Positions 11,509 through 19,634 of a stretch of DNA of 42,130 nt are shown one piece after another. The stretch's first letter is position 1. Each line of letters begins with the position of its first letter. The DNA comes from a virus. The stretch is from the IMG/VR virus record IMGVR_UViG_3300034062_004471, positions 1-42,130 of that record. The stretch is one strand, 5' to 3'. The notes below the pieces were generated by a model. The model worked only from the letters and a program-made list of their open reading frames with translations, was not told where the DNA came from and ran no database searches. Made by a program: the position numbers and the translations under genes.

Positions 11509-12240
11509 ATGGCTGCTTCTAAATCAATGGACTTTCCTAGTGCAAAAAAATCTAGTTATGCTGCACAAGTAGAACAAAGCCAAACATCTAACTATCAAGA
11601 AAATACATTGTCTTTTCTTCCAGTTCCTGGACCACAAGGACCGCAAGGACCAGCAGGTAAAGATGGAAAAGATGGCTTGCCTGGCCCAGCAGGTCCAGAA
11701 GGACAAAGGGGACCAAAAGGAGAAAAAGGACAATCTGGACAAAACGGACTAAGTTCTTTATCGTCTTCAGGACAGCAGGCTGGTTGGGCATCTTACACAA
11801 ACAGCATTAATAAACCAATAAAACTTGGAATATCCCAGGGTGACGATGGATGGGTTACATTGTTGCTAGATACAAAAGATAAAACTCAAAATGAAGTCTA
11901 CATTCCAAAAGGATGTACTAGTCTTTGGAACAGTCATCAGAGAGCCCTAAACTTCCACGGCATCAAAGAAGGATCCCAAGTGTTCGTAACATATAACTTT
12001 GAACTAACCACATATACTTCTAATACTGAGGTTTGGCTAAGGACATATTTTGCAAGCAAGGGGCAAGAGTTTGTTAACTTTGTTGGTTCCCTTAAATATC
12101 AAAACACATACAACCTTTCAGTTACTCAAAATATATTTATTGAGAATCAGTCTATGTGGGGCAATGGGGCAGTTCCTCAAATACGAACAGACTTTGATGC
12201 ATCGGTAATACTCAATTCTGTATATGTCAGCGTGGTATAA
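11509..12240 (+). CDS. Collagen-like fibre protein
   Basis: A 243-residue protein with an N-terminal linker, a collagen-type block of 13 Gly-X-Y triplets plus Gly (residues 41-80, GPQGPQGPAGKDGKDG...), and a C-terminal beta-rich domain (about 95-243, with single Cys in PKGCTSLW). The collagen block would make a trimeric stalk and the C-terminus a receptor-binding or capping head. Several X-Y positions carry proline and could be substrates for a prolyl hydroxylase such as the 2OG enzyme at 16953; that is inference. Leaderless start; its stop codon lies within the next -10 box. Confidence 0.85.
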   Translation: MAASKSMDFPSAKKSSYAAQVEQSQTSNYQENTLSFLPVPGPQGPQGPAGKDGKDGLPGPAGPEGQRGPKGEKGQSGQNGLSSLSSSGQQAGWASYTNSINKPIKLGISQGDDGWVTLLLDTKDKTQNEVYIPKGCTSLWNSHQRALNFHGIKEGSQVFVTYNFELTTYTSNTEVWLRTYFASKGQEFVNFVGSLKYQNTYNLSVTQNIFIENQSMWGNGAVPQIRTDFDASVILNSVYVSVV

Positions 12241-12241
12241 T
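12233..12241 (+). promoter_or_regulatory. Leaderless promoter TGG-TATAAT overlapping a stop codon
   Basis: Contains the TAA stop of the collagen-like gene and lies 6 nt before ATG 12248. Confidence 0.65.
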
Positions 12242-12247
12242 AAAACC

Positions 12248-13030
12248 ATGGCATTTCCAGCGACCTATGACTTTAATTACTATAAGGGTGATACCTTTGA
12301 GTTTCGTATCTACCCAAAAAAGAACGATGGAACAGCACACCTTTTAAGTGCTTTTAATGTGCCAACAAACTTTGCCAACAACCCAGACTATGTTTTAGAC
12401 ACATCAGCGCCATACGATAGCGCACAGTTTTCAATTGCCTCAGCCCGTGGTGCAACTCAAATTATAAATGGAGTTTCTACACCAGTAGTTCCAATTAGAT
12501 GCTTTGCTAGAATATCCGACGACGGAACATTTGTTCAGTGTGCAATTAGACCATCCGACTCAGTTGCCCTAAACGCTGGAACAGAATATGTTTATGATGT
12601 TGAAGTAAGAGCAGCAGAAGGAAATTACGACAATCCATTTTATGAAAAAGTATACACTCTAATGACAGGTAAAATAACAGTAACAGATCAGATTACTGGA
12701 GCAAGAGAAAATACTAGTGCCACTTTGTCAAACTATAATATTAGAGGAGTTACTAAGCCAGTTAAGGGAGCAACCCCAGTAACATCTGTTTTTGAAACAG
12801 CAGAACATTCAGGAACTGTTGCTTGGTTTGAGTCAGATGCAACTACACCACTGGTTGGAAACTTTGTTGCTTCCACTTCTTATGTTGCAAAGATTACGCT
12901 AACTGTAAAACCTCCATACTATATTACTGGAACCCCAGCAAACAGATTTACAGTAGAGCATGCAACAGTTGTTACAAACGCAATTAACTCAGGAATAGTT
13001 ACTGCAGTATTCCCTGCAACAGGGGCTTAG
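12248..13030 (+). CDS. Probable tail/baseplate structural protein
   Basis: A 260-residue protein starting MAFPATYDFNYYKGDTFEFR. The N-terminal YYKGDTFEFRIYPKKNDGT resembles the N-terminal domain of baseplate upper proteins; the rest is Ala/Thr-rich beta structure with Val-Thr repeats. ATG 12248 is preferred over an upstream in-frame ATG because the -10 box lies between them. It is followed closely by the next fibre gene. Confidence 0.65.
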   Translation: MAFPATYDFNYYKGDTFEFRIYPKKNDGTAHLLSAFNVPTNFANNPDYVLDTSAPYDSAQFSIASARGATQIINGVSTPVVPIRCFARISDDGTFVQCAIRPSDSVALNAGTEYVYDVEVRAAEGNYDNPFYEKVYTLMTGKITVTDQITGARENTSATLSNYNIRGVTKPVKGATPVTSVFETAEHSGTVAWFESDATTPLVGNFVASTSYVAKITLTVKPPYYITGTPANRFTVEHATVVTNAINSGIVTAVFPATGA

Positions 13031-13032
13031 TC

Positions 13033-13629
13033 GTGGCAGATATACTTTTATCTAATGATGACCTAACAGTTTTTGGTGGACCAGAAACAATTAGCCTTGA
13101 TTTAGATTTTGGACCAACTGGTGATCGTGGAAGTATCATTATTGGAGTCCAGGGAGATCCAAGGCAAAAGTTTGTTAATGATTCAATTTCTCAAGACATC
13201 CAGGCATTAGATATTGCAATAGACTATAGCCCATCTTCTCCAACATACAAAACAGTATTTCAAAGAATCTCAGGTCCTACTGAAACACAATGGATTCCTC
13301 TAGTTAGTTTAAAGTCAAACTTTTATTCAGAAACCAAAGGGCCCTTAACACCAGTAGGTGGCAAAATAACTATTGCACCCATAAACCTTGCAGACATTTA
13401 TGATCTATCAGAAGGAACAGTCACTTCTTCAAGATTTAGCGTACAGTACTCTATATCTTCACCAGAAAGTGCTGGACCTCTAGCAACAAACCTAATTATA
13501 AAAGAACTAAACACTACTCAAGGATTTATCGCTTTGCCACTTGAAATAGAAGGAATAGAATATCTAGATGGAGAATGGGTACCTATGGCTGGCCCAAAGT
13601 ATGTTCATCTTTTTATTACGGTGGTATAA
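13033..13629 (+). CDS. Tail structural protein
   Basis: A 198-residue, beta-rich protein starting MADILLSNDDLTVFGGPETI with GTG at 13033. The segment LDLDFGPTGDRGSIIIGVQGDP includes a short GDRG collagen-like stretch also found in other phage fibre proteins. Its stop overlaps the next TATAAT box. Function is inferred from location. Confidence 0.6.
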   Translation: MADILLSNDDLTVFGGPETISLDLDFGPTGDRGSIIIGVQGDPRQKFVNDSISQDIQALDIAIDYSPSSPTYKTVFQRISGPTETQWIPLVSLKSNFYSETKGPLTPVGGKITIAPINLADIYDLSEGTVTSSRFSVQYSISSPESAGPLATNLIIKELNTTQGFIALPLEIEGIEYLDGEWVPMAGPKYVHLFITVV

Positions 13630-13630
13630 T
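13622..13630 (+). promoter_or_regulatory. TGG-TATAAT box overlapping a stop codon
   Basis: The TAA stop of 13033-13629 lies inside TATAAT. The downstream ATG 13649 is 18 nt away, with a weak AAAGGG ribosome site in between. Confidence 0.55.
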
Positions 13631-13648
13631 GAAAAAGGGTGATCTATA

Positions 13649-16297
13649 ATGGCAGCAGAGAATATTGATGGTACTATCAATGGTACTGGCCTGTTCCCTG
13701 CAAAAATACCTGGTCTTTCAGATGCAGCCGATATTCAGGCAGCGCTAAGACTTTATCACTACGGATCATATACCTATGACGGTGCTAACACAAATGAAGC
13801 AACCTTGCTTGCAAACCCATCTGTTGCAGCACATCTACAAACTCTTAAAAATGCTGATGCAGCAGAAGTAACAAACAGAAATGCTGCAATTGCTGTAGAA
13901 ACAACAAATAGAAATACTGCAATTACAACACACAATGCAGCAACAACAAATGTTCACGGAATAGCAAATACAGCAAACCTTGCAACACAGCAATTTGTAG
14001 CAACTGCAGTTACAACTGCAATAAGCGGTGCTACTGGAGGATATCCTGCTCTTGCAGGAGATGCTATTGATTGGAACTCTGTTGACGCAAGATTTGATGT
14101 TGTTCCACAACTTGCAAATGTTGGAACAGTTATAACAAAAACAGAAAACTTTATCTTATCACCCGATGATGTTGGAAAGACTGCTATTTTGTATTCTTCT
14201 AACCCAATAGTTGTGACTCTTCCAGCAAACGCTTTAGTAGAAATTCCAGTGGGATATTCAATTGATATAATTCAAACAGGCACTGGTTCAGTAACTGTAT
14301 CTGAAGGCAGTGACGCTGTTTCAATTAATAGCAAGGCTGGAATAAAATCTCTAGATGGACAATATTCAAAAGGTACTCTGGTTAAAATAGACACCAATAC
14401 ATGGTTTTTTTTTGGAAACTTACTTAACGTAGTAGTTCCAACACCTGTTCCAACACCTGTAGCACCAGTTCCAGTTCCAACACCTGCAGTAGTTCCTGTT
14501 GCACCAACACCAATAGTTTCTCCAGTTGCCCCTGTTGTTCAGCCAACTGCTCCAACACCAATAGTTTCTCCAGTTGTTCAACCTACAACTCCAGTTGCTC
14601 AAACACCTACTCTTGCAACCCCATCACTTTCTGTAAGTATGGGACCAGACGGATTTAATGGTGCAGTTTATGCAAATGTTACAGTAACAAATCATAGTAA
14701 TGATAATACATACACATCAAATCTTGGAACACAAAACCCTGAGTTCCCAGAAGAATTTAATATTTCTGGATTAACTAGTGGTCAATCTTACACAGTTTAT
14801 ATAACTGCATCTCGTTCTGGATATACAAGTGCTCAAGGATCTATAACCTTTACCGCAAATGCAGTGGCTCCAACACCTGTAGCAACTCCAACAAGTCCAG
14901 TTGCTCCTGTTCCTGCAGTTGCTCCTGTTACTCCAACTGCTCAACCTAACTACTATGTTTTCACATATTATGACGGAAAATGTAACTACATAGTGTATGA
15001 TTTCCTTGATAATGAAATAGGAACATACTCAACAAATCTTTGTACAAATTCTGGAACAGATGCTTCTGGGGCAACTCTTCCAAGTTGTAGTAATTCAGGT
15101 TGTGTTTCTACTACACCAGTTGCTCCTGTACCAGCACCAACACCAGCACCAACTCCTACGGTAATTGTTGCACCAGGAACAGTTTATTTATCATATTGTG
15201 ATCCTCAAGGTGGGCCACAAGTTGAATCATATGCAATTAATGCAGACAACATTCTTTCTACAAATATTAATACTGCATGTGCAACATACTATGATGTCTT
15301 AAGTTACGCAGGAGCAACAAATATTCAGTGCTCTACTGCTTCATCGCCTGGAGCCCCATCATGTGGAACCGCCCCAGCACCGACACCAGTTGCTGCTCCA
15401 GTTGCTCCTGTAGCACCAGTTCCAGTACCAGTTGCGCCTACACCAGTTCCAGCAGTACAGACTTCTACAATTTATCACGCAGTATGCTTTAGTGATGGCG
15501 GTACAAGCAATGACTCAAGCACAGTTCCAAATATGCTTTATTCCGATTGTACAACTTACCGAGCATTTGTACTAAGTATTGATCCAGGAGCATCTATAAA
15601 TTGTTCTGCTTCAGGGCCAGTTTCTTTACCAGGATGTGTTGCACCTACACCAGCACCAACACCTGTAGTACCTGTAGCGCCAGTTCCAGCACCAGTTGCT
15701 CCTGTAGCGCCAGTTCCAGCACCAACAGCACTAACATGTCCAAACAATGACACCTATGGAGTTACAAGTGGAGGAGTCTACAGTGGTTCTTGCCCTGATG
15801 GTTCATGTCCAGGATGTAGCAATTACCAAGAGAAGTGGTACAAGTGCTCTGATGGAAGTTCAGGAACTAAGTTCTATGTAGGTCTTGGATGTAGCACACC
15901 TGTAGCACCTGCACCTGTTGCACCTGCACCTGTTGCACCTAGCCCTGCTCCTACTGCAGCACTAGACTGTACAGCGTGTACTGGATATAGCGGACTTGCA
16001 GGAACAGAAGTACAAGACTGTTCTGATGGATGCGGAACTAGAACATTGTGTAGAACGCCTCTAGGATGTGCCAACTACTACTTAAATGAATGTCCAGGTT
16101 GTGCTGCTCCTACACCAGTTGCTCCTACACCTGCTGCTGCGACACCTACAGCGTCTTCACCAACAGCATGCGTTGCAAACTGCGTATTTGATGGTTATAC
16201 CTGTAATGGATGGGCAGCAACATATACTTATATTAACTATGGATGTGGAGGAGCAAGTGCTTGCCCTCCTTATACCGATAATTTTGGTTGTGCATAA
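13649..16297 (+). CDS. Large proline-rich, Cys-module fibre protein
   Basis: An 882-residue protein. Residues 1-160 hold fibre repeats (TNVHGIANTANLAT, YPALAGDAIDWNS). About 160-260 is a beta domain shared with the C-terminus of 27222-29024. From about 262 on, Pro/Ala/Val/Thr linkers (PVPTPVAPVPVPTP type) alternate with globular modules: an Fn3-like domain (about 323-404) and six Cys-containing modules (about 433-488, 507-573, 604-664, 694-750, 770-822, 837-882). The fifth (LDCTAC...CRTPLGC) is homologous to modules in 29055-30833. The extended PAPT/PVAP linkers resemble hydroxyproline-rich glycoproteins and are candidate acceptors for modification. No signal peptide. Confidence 0.8.
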   Translation: MAAENIDGTINGTGLFPAKIPGLSDAADIQAALRLYHYGSYTYDGANTNEATLLANPSVAAHLQTLKNADAAEVTNRNAAIAVETTNRNTAITTHNAATTNVHGIANTANLATQQFVATAVTTAISGATGGYPALAGDAIDWNSVDARFDVVPQLANVGTVITKTENFILSPDDVGKTAILYSSNPIVVTLPANALVEIPVGYSIDIIQTGTGSVTVSEGSDAVSINSKAGIKSLDGQYSKGTLVKIDTNTWFFFGNLLNVVVPTPVPTPVAPVPVPTPAVVPVAPTPIVSPVAPVVQPTAPTPIVSPVVQPTTPVAQTPTLATPSLSVSMGPDGFNGAVYANVTVTNHSNDNTYTSNLGTQNPEFPEEFNISGLTSGQSYTVYITASRSGYTSAQGSITFTANAVAPTPVATPTSPVAPVPAVAPVTPTAQPNYYVFTYYDGKCNYIVYDFLDNEIGTYSTNLCTNSGTDASGATLPSCSNSGCVSTTPVAPVPAPTPAPTPTVIVAPGTVYLSYCDPQGGPQVESYAINADNILSTNINTACATYYDVLSYAGATNIQCSTASSPGAPSCGTAPAPTPVAAPVAPVAPVPVPVAPTPVPAVQTSTIYHAVCFSDGGTSNDSSTVPNMLYSDCTTYRAFVLSIDPGASINCSASGPVSLPGCVAPTPAPTPVVPVAPVPAPVAPVAPVPAPTALTCPNNDTYGVTSGGVYSGSCPDGSCPGCSNYQEKWYKCSDGSSGTKFYVGLGCSTPVAPAPVAPAPVAPSPAPTAALDCTACTGYSGLAGTEVQDCSDGCGTRTLCRTPLGCANYYLNECPGCAAPTPVAPTPAAATPTASSPTACVANCVFDGYTCNGWAATYTYINYGCGGASACPPYTDNFGCA

Positions 16298-16307
16298 AAA
16301 TGCAATA

Positions 16308-16316
16308 TGATATACT
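16308..16316 (+). promoter_or_regulatory. Extended -10 promoter TGA-TATACT
   Basis: Precedes a short leader with AAAAGGAG before ATG 16335. First promoter of the modification cassette. Confidence 0.6.
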
Positions 16317-16334
16317 ATATTAAAAGGAGAAAAA

Positions 16335-16712
16335 ATGCAATTTAAATTAAATGCTGAAGACGAAGTCATTGATTTTATTTATATAGAGACAGACACTGAG
16401 ACAGGTTTGCCAGTAAGAGATACAGATGTTTTGGTATTTAATTCACTATCTTCTAGTCCATCTGTTGTAGAAATAACTGATTTAGAATATAATCCAGAGC
16501 AGGGCTCTATTTGGAACGGTAAAGATTTTATAGATCCAGAAAATAGAGAACCAAGACCTCTTGCTAAAAAAGATGATGGTTTTAGAAAGTTTGCATTTAT
16601 TGTAGACAACGAATATAAGTTTTTCTATGGTGTTGCAGATACACCAGAAAACGGAATGAAGATTGCAATTCTTTCTAGCAATCCACAAGTTACAATTGGA
16701 GAGGAAATATAA
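16335..16712 (+). CDS. Hypothetical protein heading the modification cassette
   Basis: A 125-residue acidic protein starting MQFKLNAEDEVIDFIYIETD, probably all-beta, with strong AAAAGGAG. It overlaps the next gene by TAATG. Similar proteins occur near fibre genes in other phages, but I cannot name a family. Confidence 0.6.
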   Translation: MQFKLNAEDEVIDFIYIETDTETGLPVRDTDVLVFNSLSSSPSVVEITDLEYNPEQGSIWNGKDFIDPENREPRPLAKKDDGFRKFAFIVDNEYKFFYGVADTPENGMKIAILSSNPQVTIGEEI

Positions 16713-16951
16713 TGGAAGAGAATCTATCGCCACTGCAAAAATACAAGCAGATGCTTGGAGATACAAGACCTTGGGATGTTGTAAATCCAAATACTGAGTG
16801 GGCAGATGAAGAAGTAGCAAAAGAAAGATTTTCCATCTGTAAAGGATGTCCAGAATTAATTAAACTAACTAGTCAATGTAAAAAGTGTGGCTGCCTTATG
16901 AAAGTAAAAACAAAATTAGAAAAAGCGGTTTGCCCACTAGGAAAGTGGTAA
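16712..16951 (+). CDS. Cys-rich protein (DUF6171-like)
   Basis: A 79-residue protein. C-x2-C (CKGC), then C-x2-C-x-C (CKKCGC) and a final CPLGKW form a compact zinc-ribbon-like site. The C-terminal pattern QCKKCGCLMKxKxKLxxAxCPLGKW recurs in phages next to 2OG oxygenases, and here too such a gene follows directly. It may be a metal-binding partner of that enzyme; the DUF number is from memory. Confidence 0.65.
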   Translation: MEENLSPLQKYKQMLGDTRPWDVVNPNTEWADEEVAKERFSICKGCPELIKLTSQCKKCGCLMKVKTKLEKAVCPLGKW

Positions 16952-16952
16952 A

Positions 16953-17543
16953 ATGAAACCAGCATACCTGTTAAAGACAGTTTTTCCACCAGAAGAGCAT
17001 TTGGCTTTACAAAATCTTGCAATGAATCTTTGGTCAACAGACAAAAGCACGTATGATAGAGGTTTTGGAAGACATCAATGGACAATTTGGGATAATACTC
17101 ACGGTCCTGCAATTGAGCCATTAAGAAGATTTCACGAAATGCTTTTACCATTAGCAAGAGAAGAGTTTGAATCAGAAACTCTTGTGCCATCTTGGTGCCT
17201 ATTAAGTATTTATGAGGGAAAAGAAGCAAAATTATGGAAGCATGTAGATGATAACGCTTGCACATACCATATAAACTATACAATTTTTCATAAAACACCT
17301 TGGGACTTTTATGTAGAAGGTGAAAAATTTCAGGCAGAAGAAAATGATGCAGTTATTTCTTATGGTAATGATCAGTTACATTGGAGGGAAGAATTTCCAG
17401 ATCCAGAACACAATCTAGTTGCTAATGCATTCTTTTTTTATACAGAGCCAGATCATTGGTTCTTTAAGCATGGTCCACAATATCTATATACTGATATTCG
17501 TAAACCAGTTGAAGGCAAAGAAACAATAAAAGAAACTATGTAA
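16953..17543 (+). CDS. 2-oxoglutarate/Fe(II)-dependent oxygenase
   Basis: A 196-residue, single-domain enzyme. The facial triad is visible as H-x-D in LWKHVDDNACTYHINY (His and Asp near 96-98) and a distal His in DQLHWREEFPD (near 149), with jelly-roll strands between. The FYVEGEKFQAEENDAVISYG strand pair is typical of the P4H-like group. It would hydroxylate a protein residue or small molecule. Adjacent to a fucosyltransferase-like gene and close to collagen-like and proline-rich fibres, a prolyl-hydroxylase role on virion proteins is an attractive inference. AGGAAAG precedes the ATG. Confidence 0.75.
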   Translation: MKPAYLLKTVFPPEEHLALQNLAMNLWSTDKSTYDRGFGRHQWTIWDNTHGPAIEPLRRFHEMLLPLAREEFESETLVPSWCLLSIYEGKEAKLWKHVDDNACTYHINYTIFHKTPWDFYVEGEKFQAEENDAVISYGNDQLHWREEFPDPEHNLVANAFFFYTEPDHWFFKHGPQYLYTDIRKPVEGKETIKETM

Positions 17544-18575
17544 ATGAATAAATTATTCTTTCAGTTATATAATCCTACAGGTTTAATAAATCAGGTAATG
17601 AGCCTTGAGTTGGCAGCAGGGTTATCTCATGAACTAAATGTTCCAGTCATTATGCACTATGGAAGATATACAGCAGACCCAAAACTTTATTTTACTGATA
17701 CAATTCCAATTTTTAGTCCAAGCAGGTTTTATAATGAACAAAGAAAAGGTTTTACAAACGATAACCAATTTCCTCACTTGCTAGACCTTATGGATTTTGA
17801 TCAAAACATAATTATAATTGATGAAAAAATAGATCACTTTGAACAAGAAGAACTAGTTATTGATGATATTATGAATAATTTTTATTATAGTAATCAACCA
17901 GAAATAACTGGAGATGAGTTTCTTTTTGCAGAAGGAAGAAAAAGACTTCCACTAGATAAAACACTTCATTTAAAATTGACTCTCGGCTGGTACTCAAGAT
18001 TTTTTTATAAAAGAAGTGATAGCCTAAACAAAGCAATATCTTCAGTCAGATTTAAAAAAGAGTATGTAGATTTAGCAAACAAAATATATCACTCTATCGG
18101 AGAATTTCAAGGAATGCACTTAAGATTATCGGATCACATAAAGATGTTTGAAACAAAACAAGAAATGTTTGAGTCATGGCTAGATAAATTTGCACAGAAT
18201 AATCTTCCTGTAGTTTTATCAACTTGTGAGCCAGGACATAAAATGGTACAAGATAATAAGCATAGGTTTATACTGTTAGATGAATATATTGTGCATAATT
18301 TTAGAGATGAATTTATGGCTTTGCCATTTCAGGATGAAGTAGTTTTTGGACTTATATGTAACTTGGTAATGCATAATGCTACAAACTTTGTTGGAACATC
18401 TGGAAGCACATATACTGCCTATATTCATAGAAATAGAAATCAAAAAGGAATTGAGACTTGGGACTTTTTTGACAACCCACCAAAGACAACATCAACTCGT
18501 TACTCTTGGAATGGATCTTCTTTAGAGAATGGCAGAAAAATGTGGTGGAGAGAATGGCCAGAATCAAAATGTTAA
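17544..18575 (+). CDS. O-fucosyltransferase-like glycosyltransferase
   Basis: A 343-residue protein with the hallmarks of the GDP-fucose-dependent protein O-fucosyltransferase fold: N-terminal FFQLYNPTGLINQVMSLELA, GMHLRLSDH (near 190-198, the HxR-type nucleotide-binding segment) and NFVGTSGSTYTAYIHRNR (near 280-297). It starts right after the oxygenase. The donor may be GDP-L-fucose or GDP-L-galactose; the latter would be supplied by the epimerase at 19635. Acceptor unknown, probably a fibre protein or host surface glycan. Confidence 0.7.
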   Translation: MNKLFFQLYNPTGLINQVMSLELAAGLSHELNVPVIMHYGRYTADPKLYFTDTIPIFSPSRFYNEQRKGFTNDNQFPHLLDLMDFDQNIIIIDEKIDHFEQEELVIDDIMNNFYYSNQPEITGDEFLFAEGRKRLPLDKTLHLKLTLGWYSRFFYKRSDSLNKAISSVRFKKEYVDLANKIYHSIGEFQGMHLRLSDHIKMFETKQEMFESWLDKFAQNNLPVVLSTCEPGHKMVQDNKHRFILLDEYIVHNFRDEFMALPFQDEVVFGLICNLVMHNATNFVGTSGSTYTAYIHRNRNQKGIETWDFFDNPPKTTSTRYSWNGSSLENGRKMWWREWPESKC

Positions 18576-18646
18576 AAAGAATTTTTTATAAGTTTAAAAT
18601 GTGGCGTAAGTATAAAAAAATAAAAAAGGGTAAGTTTATTTACTAA
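18569..18646 (+). CDS. Very basic microprotein
   Basis: A 25-residue peptide starting MLKRIFYKFKMWRKYKKIKK. Its stop forms a TAATG overlap with the SGNH gene, which suggests translational coupling. An ATG at 18554 in the same frame would add five residues. The peptide could be an antimicrobial-like or RNA-binding peptide or simply a coupling leader. Confidence 0.35.
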   Translation: MLKRIFYKFKMWRKYKKIKKGKFIY

Positions 18647-19584
18647 TGCTTTTTGATATGTTTAATCCTAGAGTTATTCCTCATATGGGTATTGATAAAA
18701 CACAACCAAAAAAGGATTATTCTCATACTACTGAAATATTGGCAGGGCATTCAGAAGTACCAAGACCAGAATACAATTATAAATGGAATAGCGATAACCT
18801 AAGATCCATAGAGTTTGCGACAAAGCCACCAATAGTAGCCCTAGGTTGCTCTATAACGCTTGGCCAAGGACTTCCAGAACATCTTAGGTGGACCGACCTT
18901 CTATCTAATCGTATTGGGGTCCCTATAGGAAATATATCTTATTCTGGAGCATCTGCAAACAAGTTGGTTTCTAGTTTTTTAGGAATGATTCATCAATATC
19001 AATATAAGCCAGAGATTGTTATTGCTCATTTTGCAAACTTTGAAAGATTTTATTTTGTTAGCCCAGACGGGGAAAGAATGCAGGAGTGGTTTATTAATCA
19101 TAGTGCAAAAAAAACAAAAGCATCAGCACCTTGGAACTATGAAGAGATTTTGCCATATGAGTGGGTTTATTATCAAAATCTAGATCATATTAAAATGCTA
19201 GAAGCATTCTGTGAGGCAAGCGGAATTAAACTGTACTGGTCTTCTTGGTCACACGGAATGACAGATGAACAAGAACAATTCTTAAAAGACAACTTTAGGC
19301 ATTATGTTTCAGACACAACAAAGAAAGAGTTTCCAGCAGACTTTGAACTTGGTTTTGTTGCAAACAGTGTGCCTGAACTTACCAAGCATTTTGAGATGAT
19401 AAATTGGCAAGGGTGCCATCATGGATGGAAAGACATGTACCCAGAAATATTTGACTATGGCTATGACTACCACAAAATTGCATATGACTATGGAAGACTA
19501 AAGGGGCCTGGAGCGCACTGGCCACACCCTGGGCTACATAAGCAGTTGCATATTTCTGAGTTTTGGGAAAAACTAATATCCTAA
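18646..19584 (+). CDS. SGNH/GDSL-type hydrolase
   Basis: A 312-residue protein. The nucleophile block is ALGCSITLGQG (Ser near residue 67), followed by an Asn/Gly block NISYSGASANK, and a C-terminal HPGLHKQLH in place of the DxxH block, as seen in divergent SGNH esterases. It would remove or transfer acyl groups such as acetyl from glycans. In this cassette it may trim a fibre glycan or act on host polysaccharide. The missing Asp leaves some doubt about catalysis. Confidence 0.65.
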   Translation: MLFDMFNPRVIPHMGIDKTQPKKDYSHTTEILAGHSEVPRPEYNYKWNSDNLRSIEFATKPPIVALGCSITLGQGLPEHLRWTDLLSNRIGVPIGNISYSGASANKLVSSFLGMIHQYQYKPEIVIAHFANFERFYFVSPDGERMQEWFINHSAKKTKASAPWNYEEILPYEWVYYQNLDHIKMLEAFCEASGIKLYWSSWSHGMTDEQEQFLKDNFRHYVSDTTKKEFPADFELGFVANSVPELTKHFEMINWQGCHHGWKDMYPEIFDYGYDYHKIAYDYGRLKGPGAHWPHPGLHKQLHISEFWEKLIS

Positions 19585-19603
19585 ATATTTTAAAATAGGG
19601 ATA

Positions 19604-19609
19604 TATACT
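19604..19609 (+). promoter_or_regulatory. -10 box (TATACT) before the epimerase
   Basis: TATACT 25 nt before ATG 19635. No clear ribosome site, only a GTGAGA tract. Confidence 0.35.
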
Positions 19610-19634
19610 TTAAGTGAGAGAATTGTGAGATAGT

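Noticed and set aside
15556-15753. Antisense open frame rich in Gly/Ala/Thr opposite the proline-rich fibre
   Set aside because: It is the mirror of the CC[A/T]-rich linkers; no ribosome site or promoter, and composition follows from the sense strand.
14430-16150. CRISPR-like or tandem DNA repeats
   Set aside because: The repeats are codon-level Pro/Val/Ala/Thr linkers of varying length within one reading frame, not regular direct repeats with spacers.
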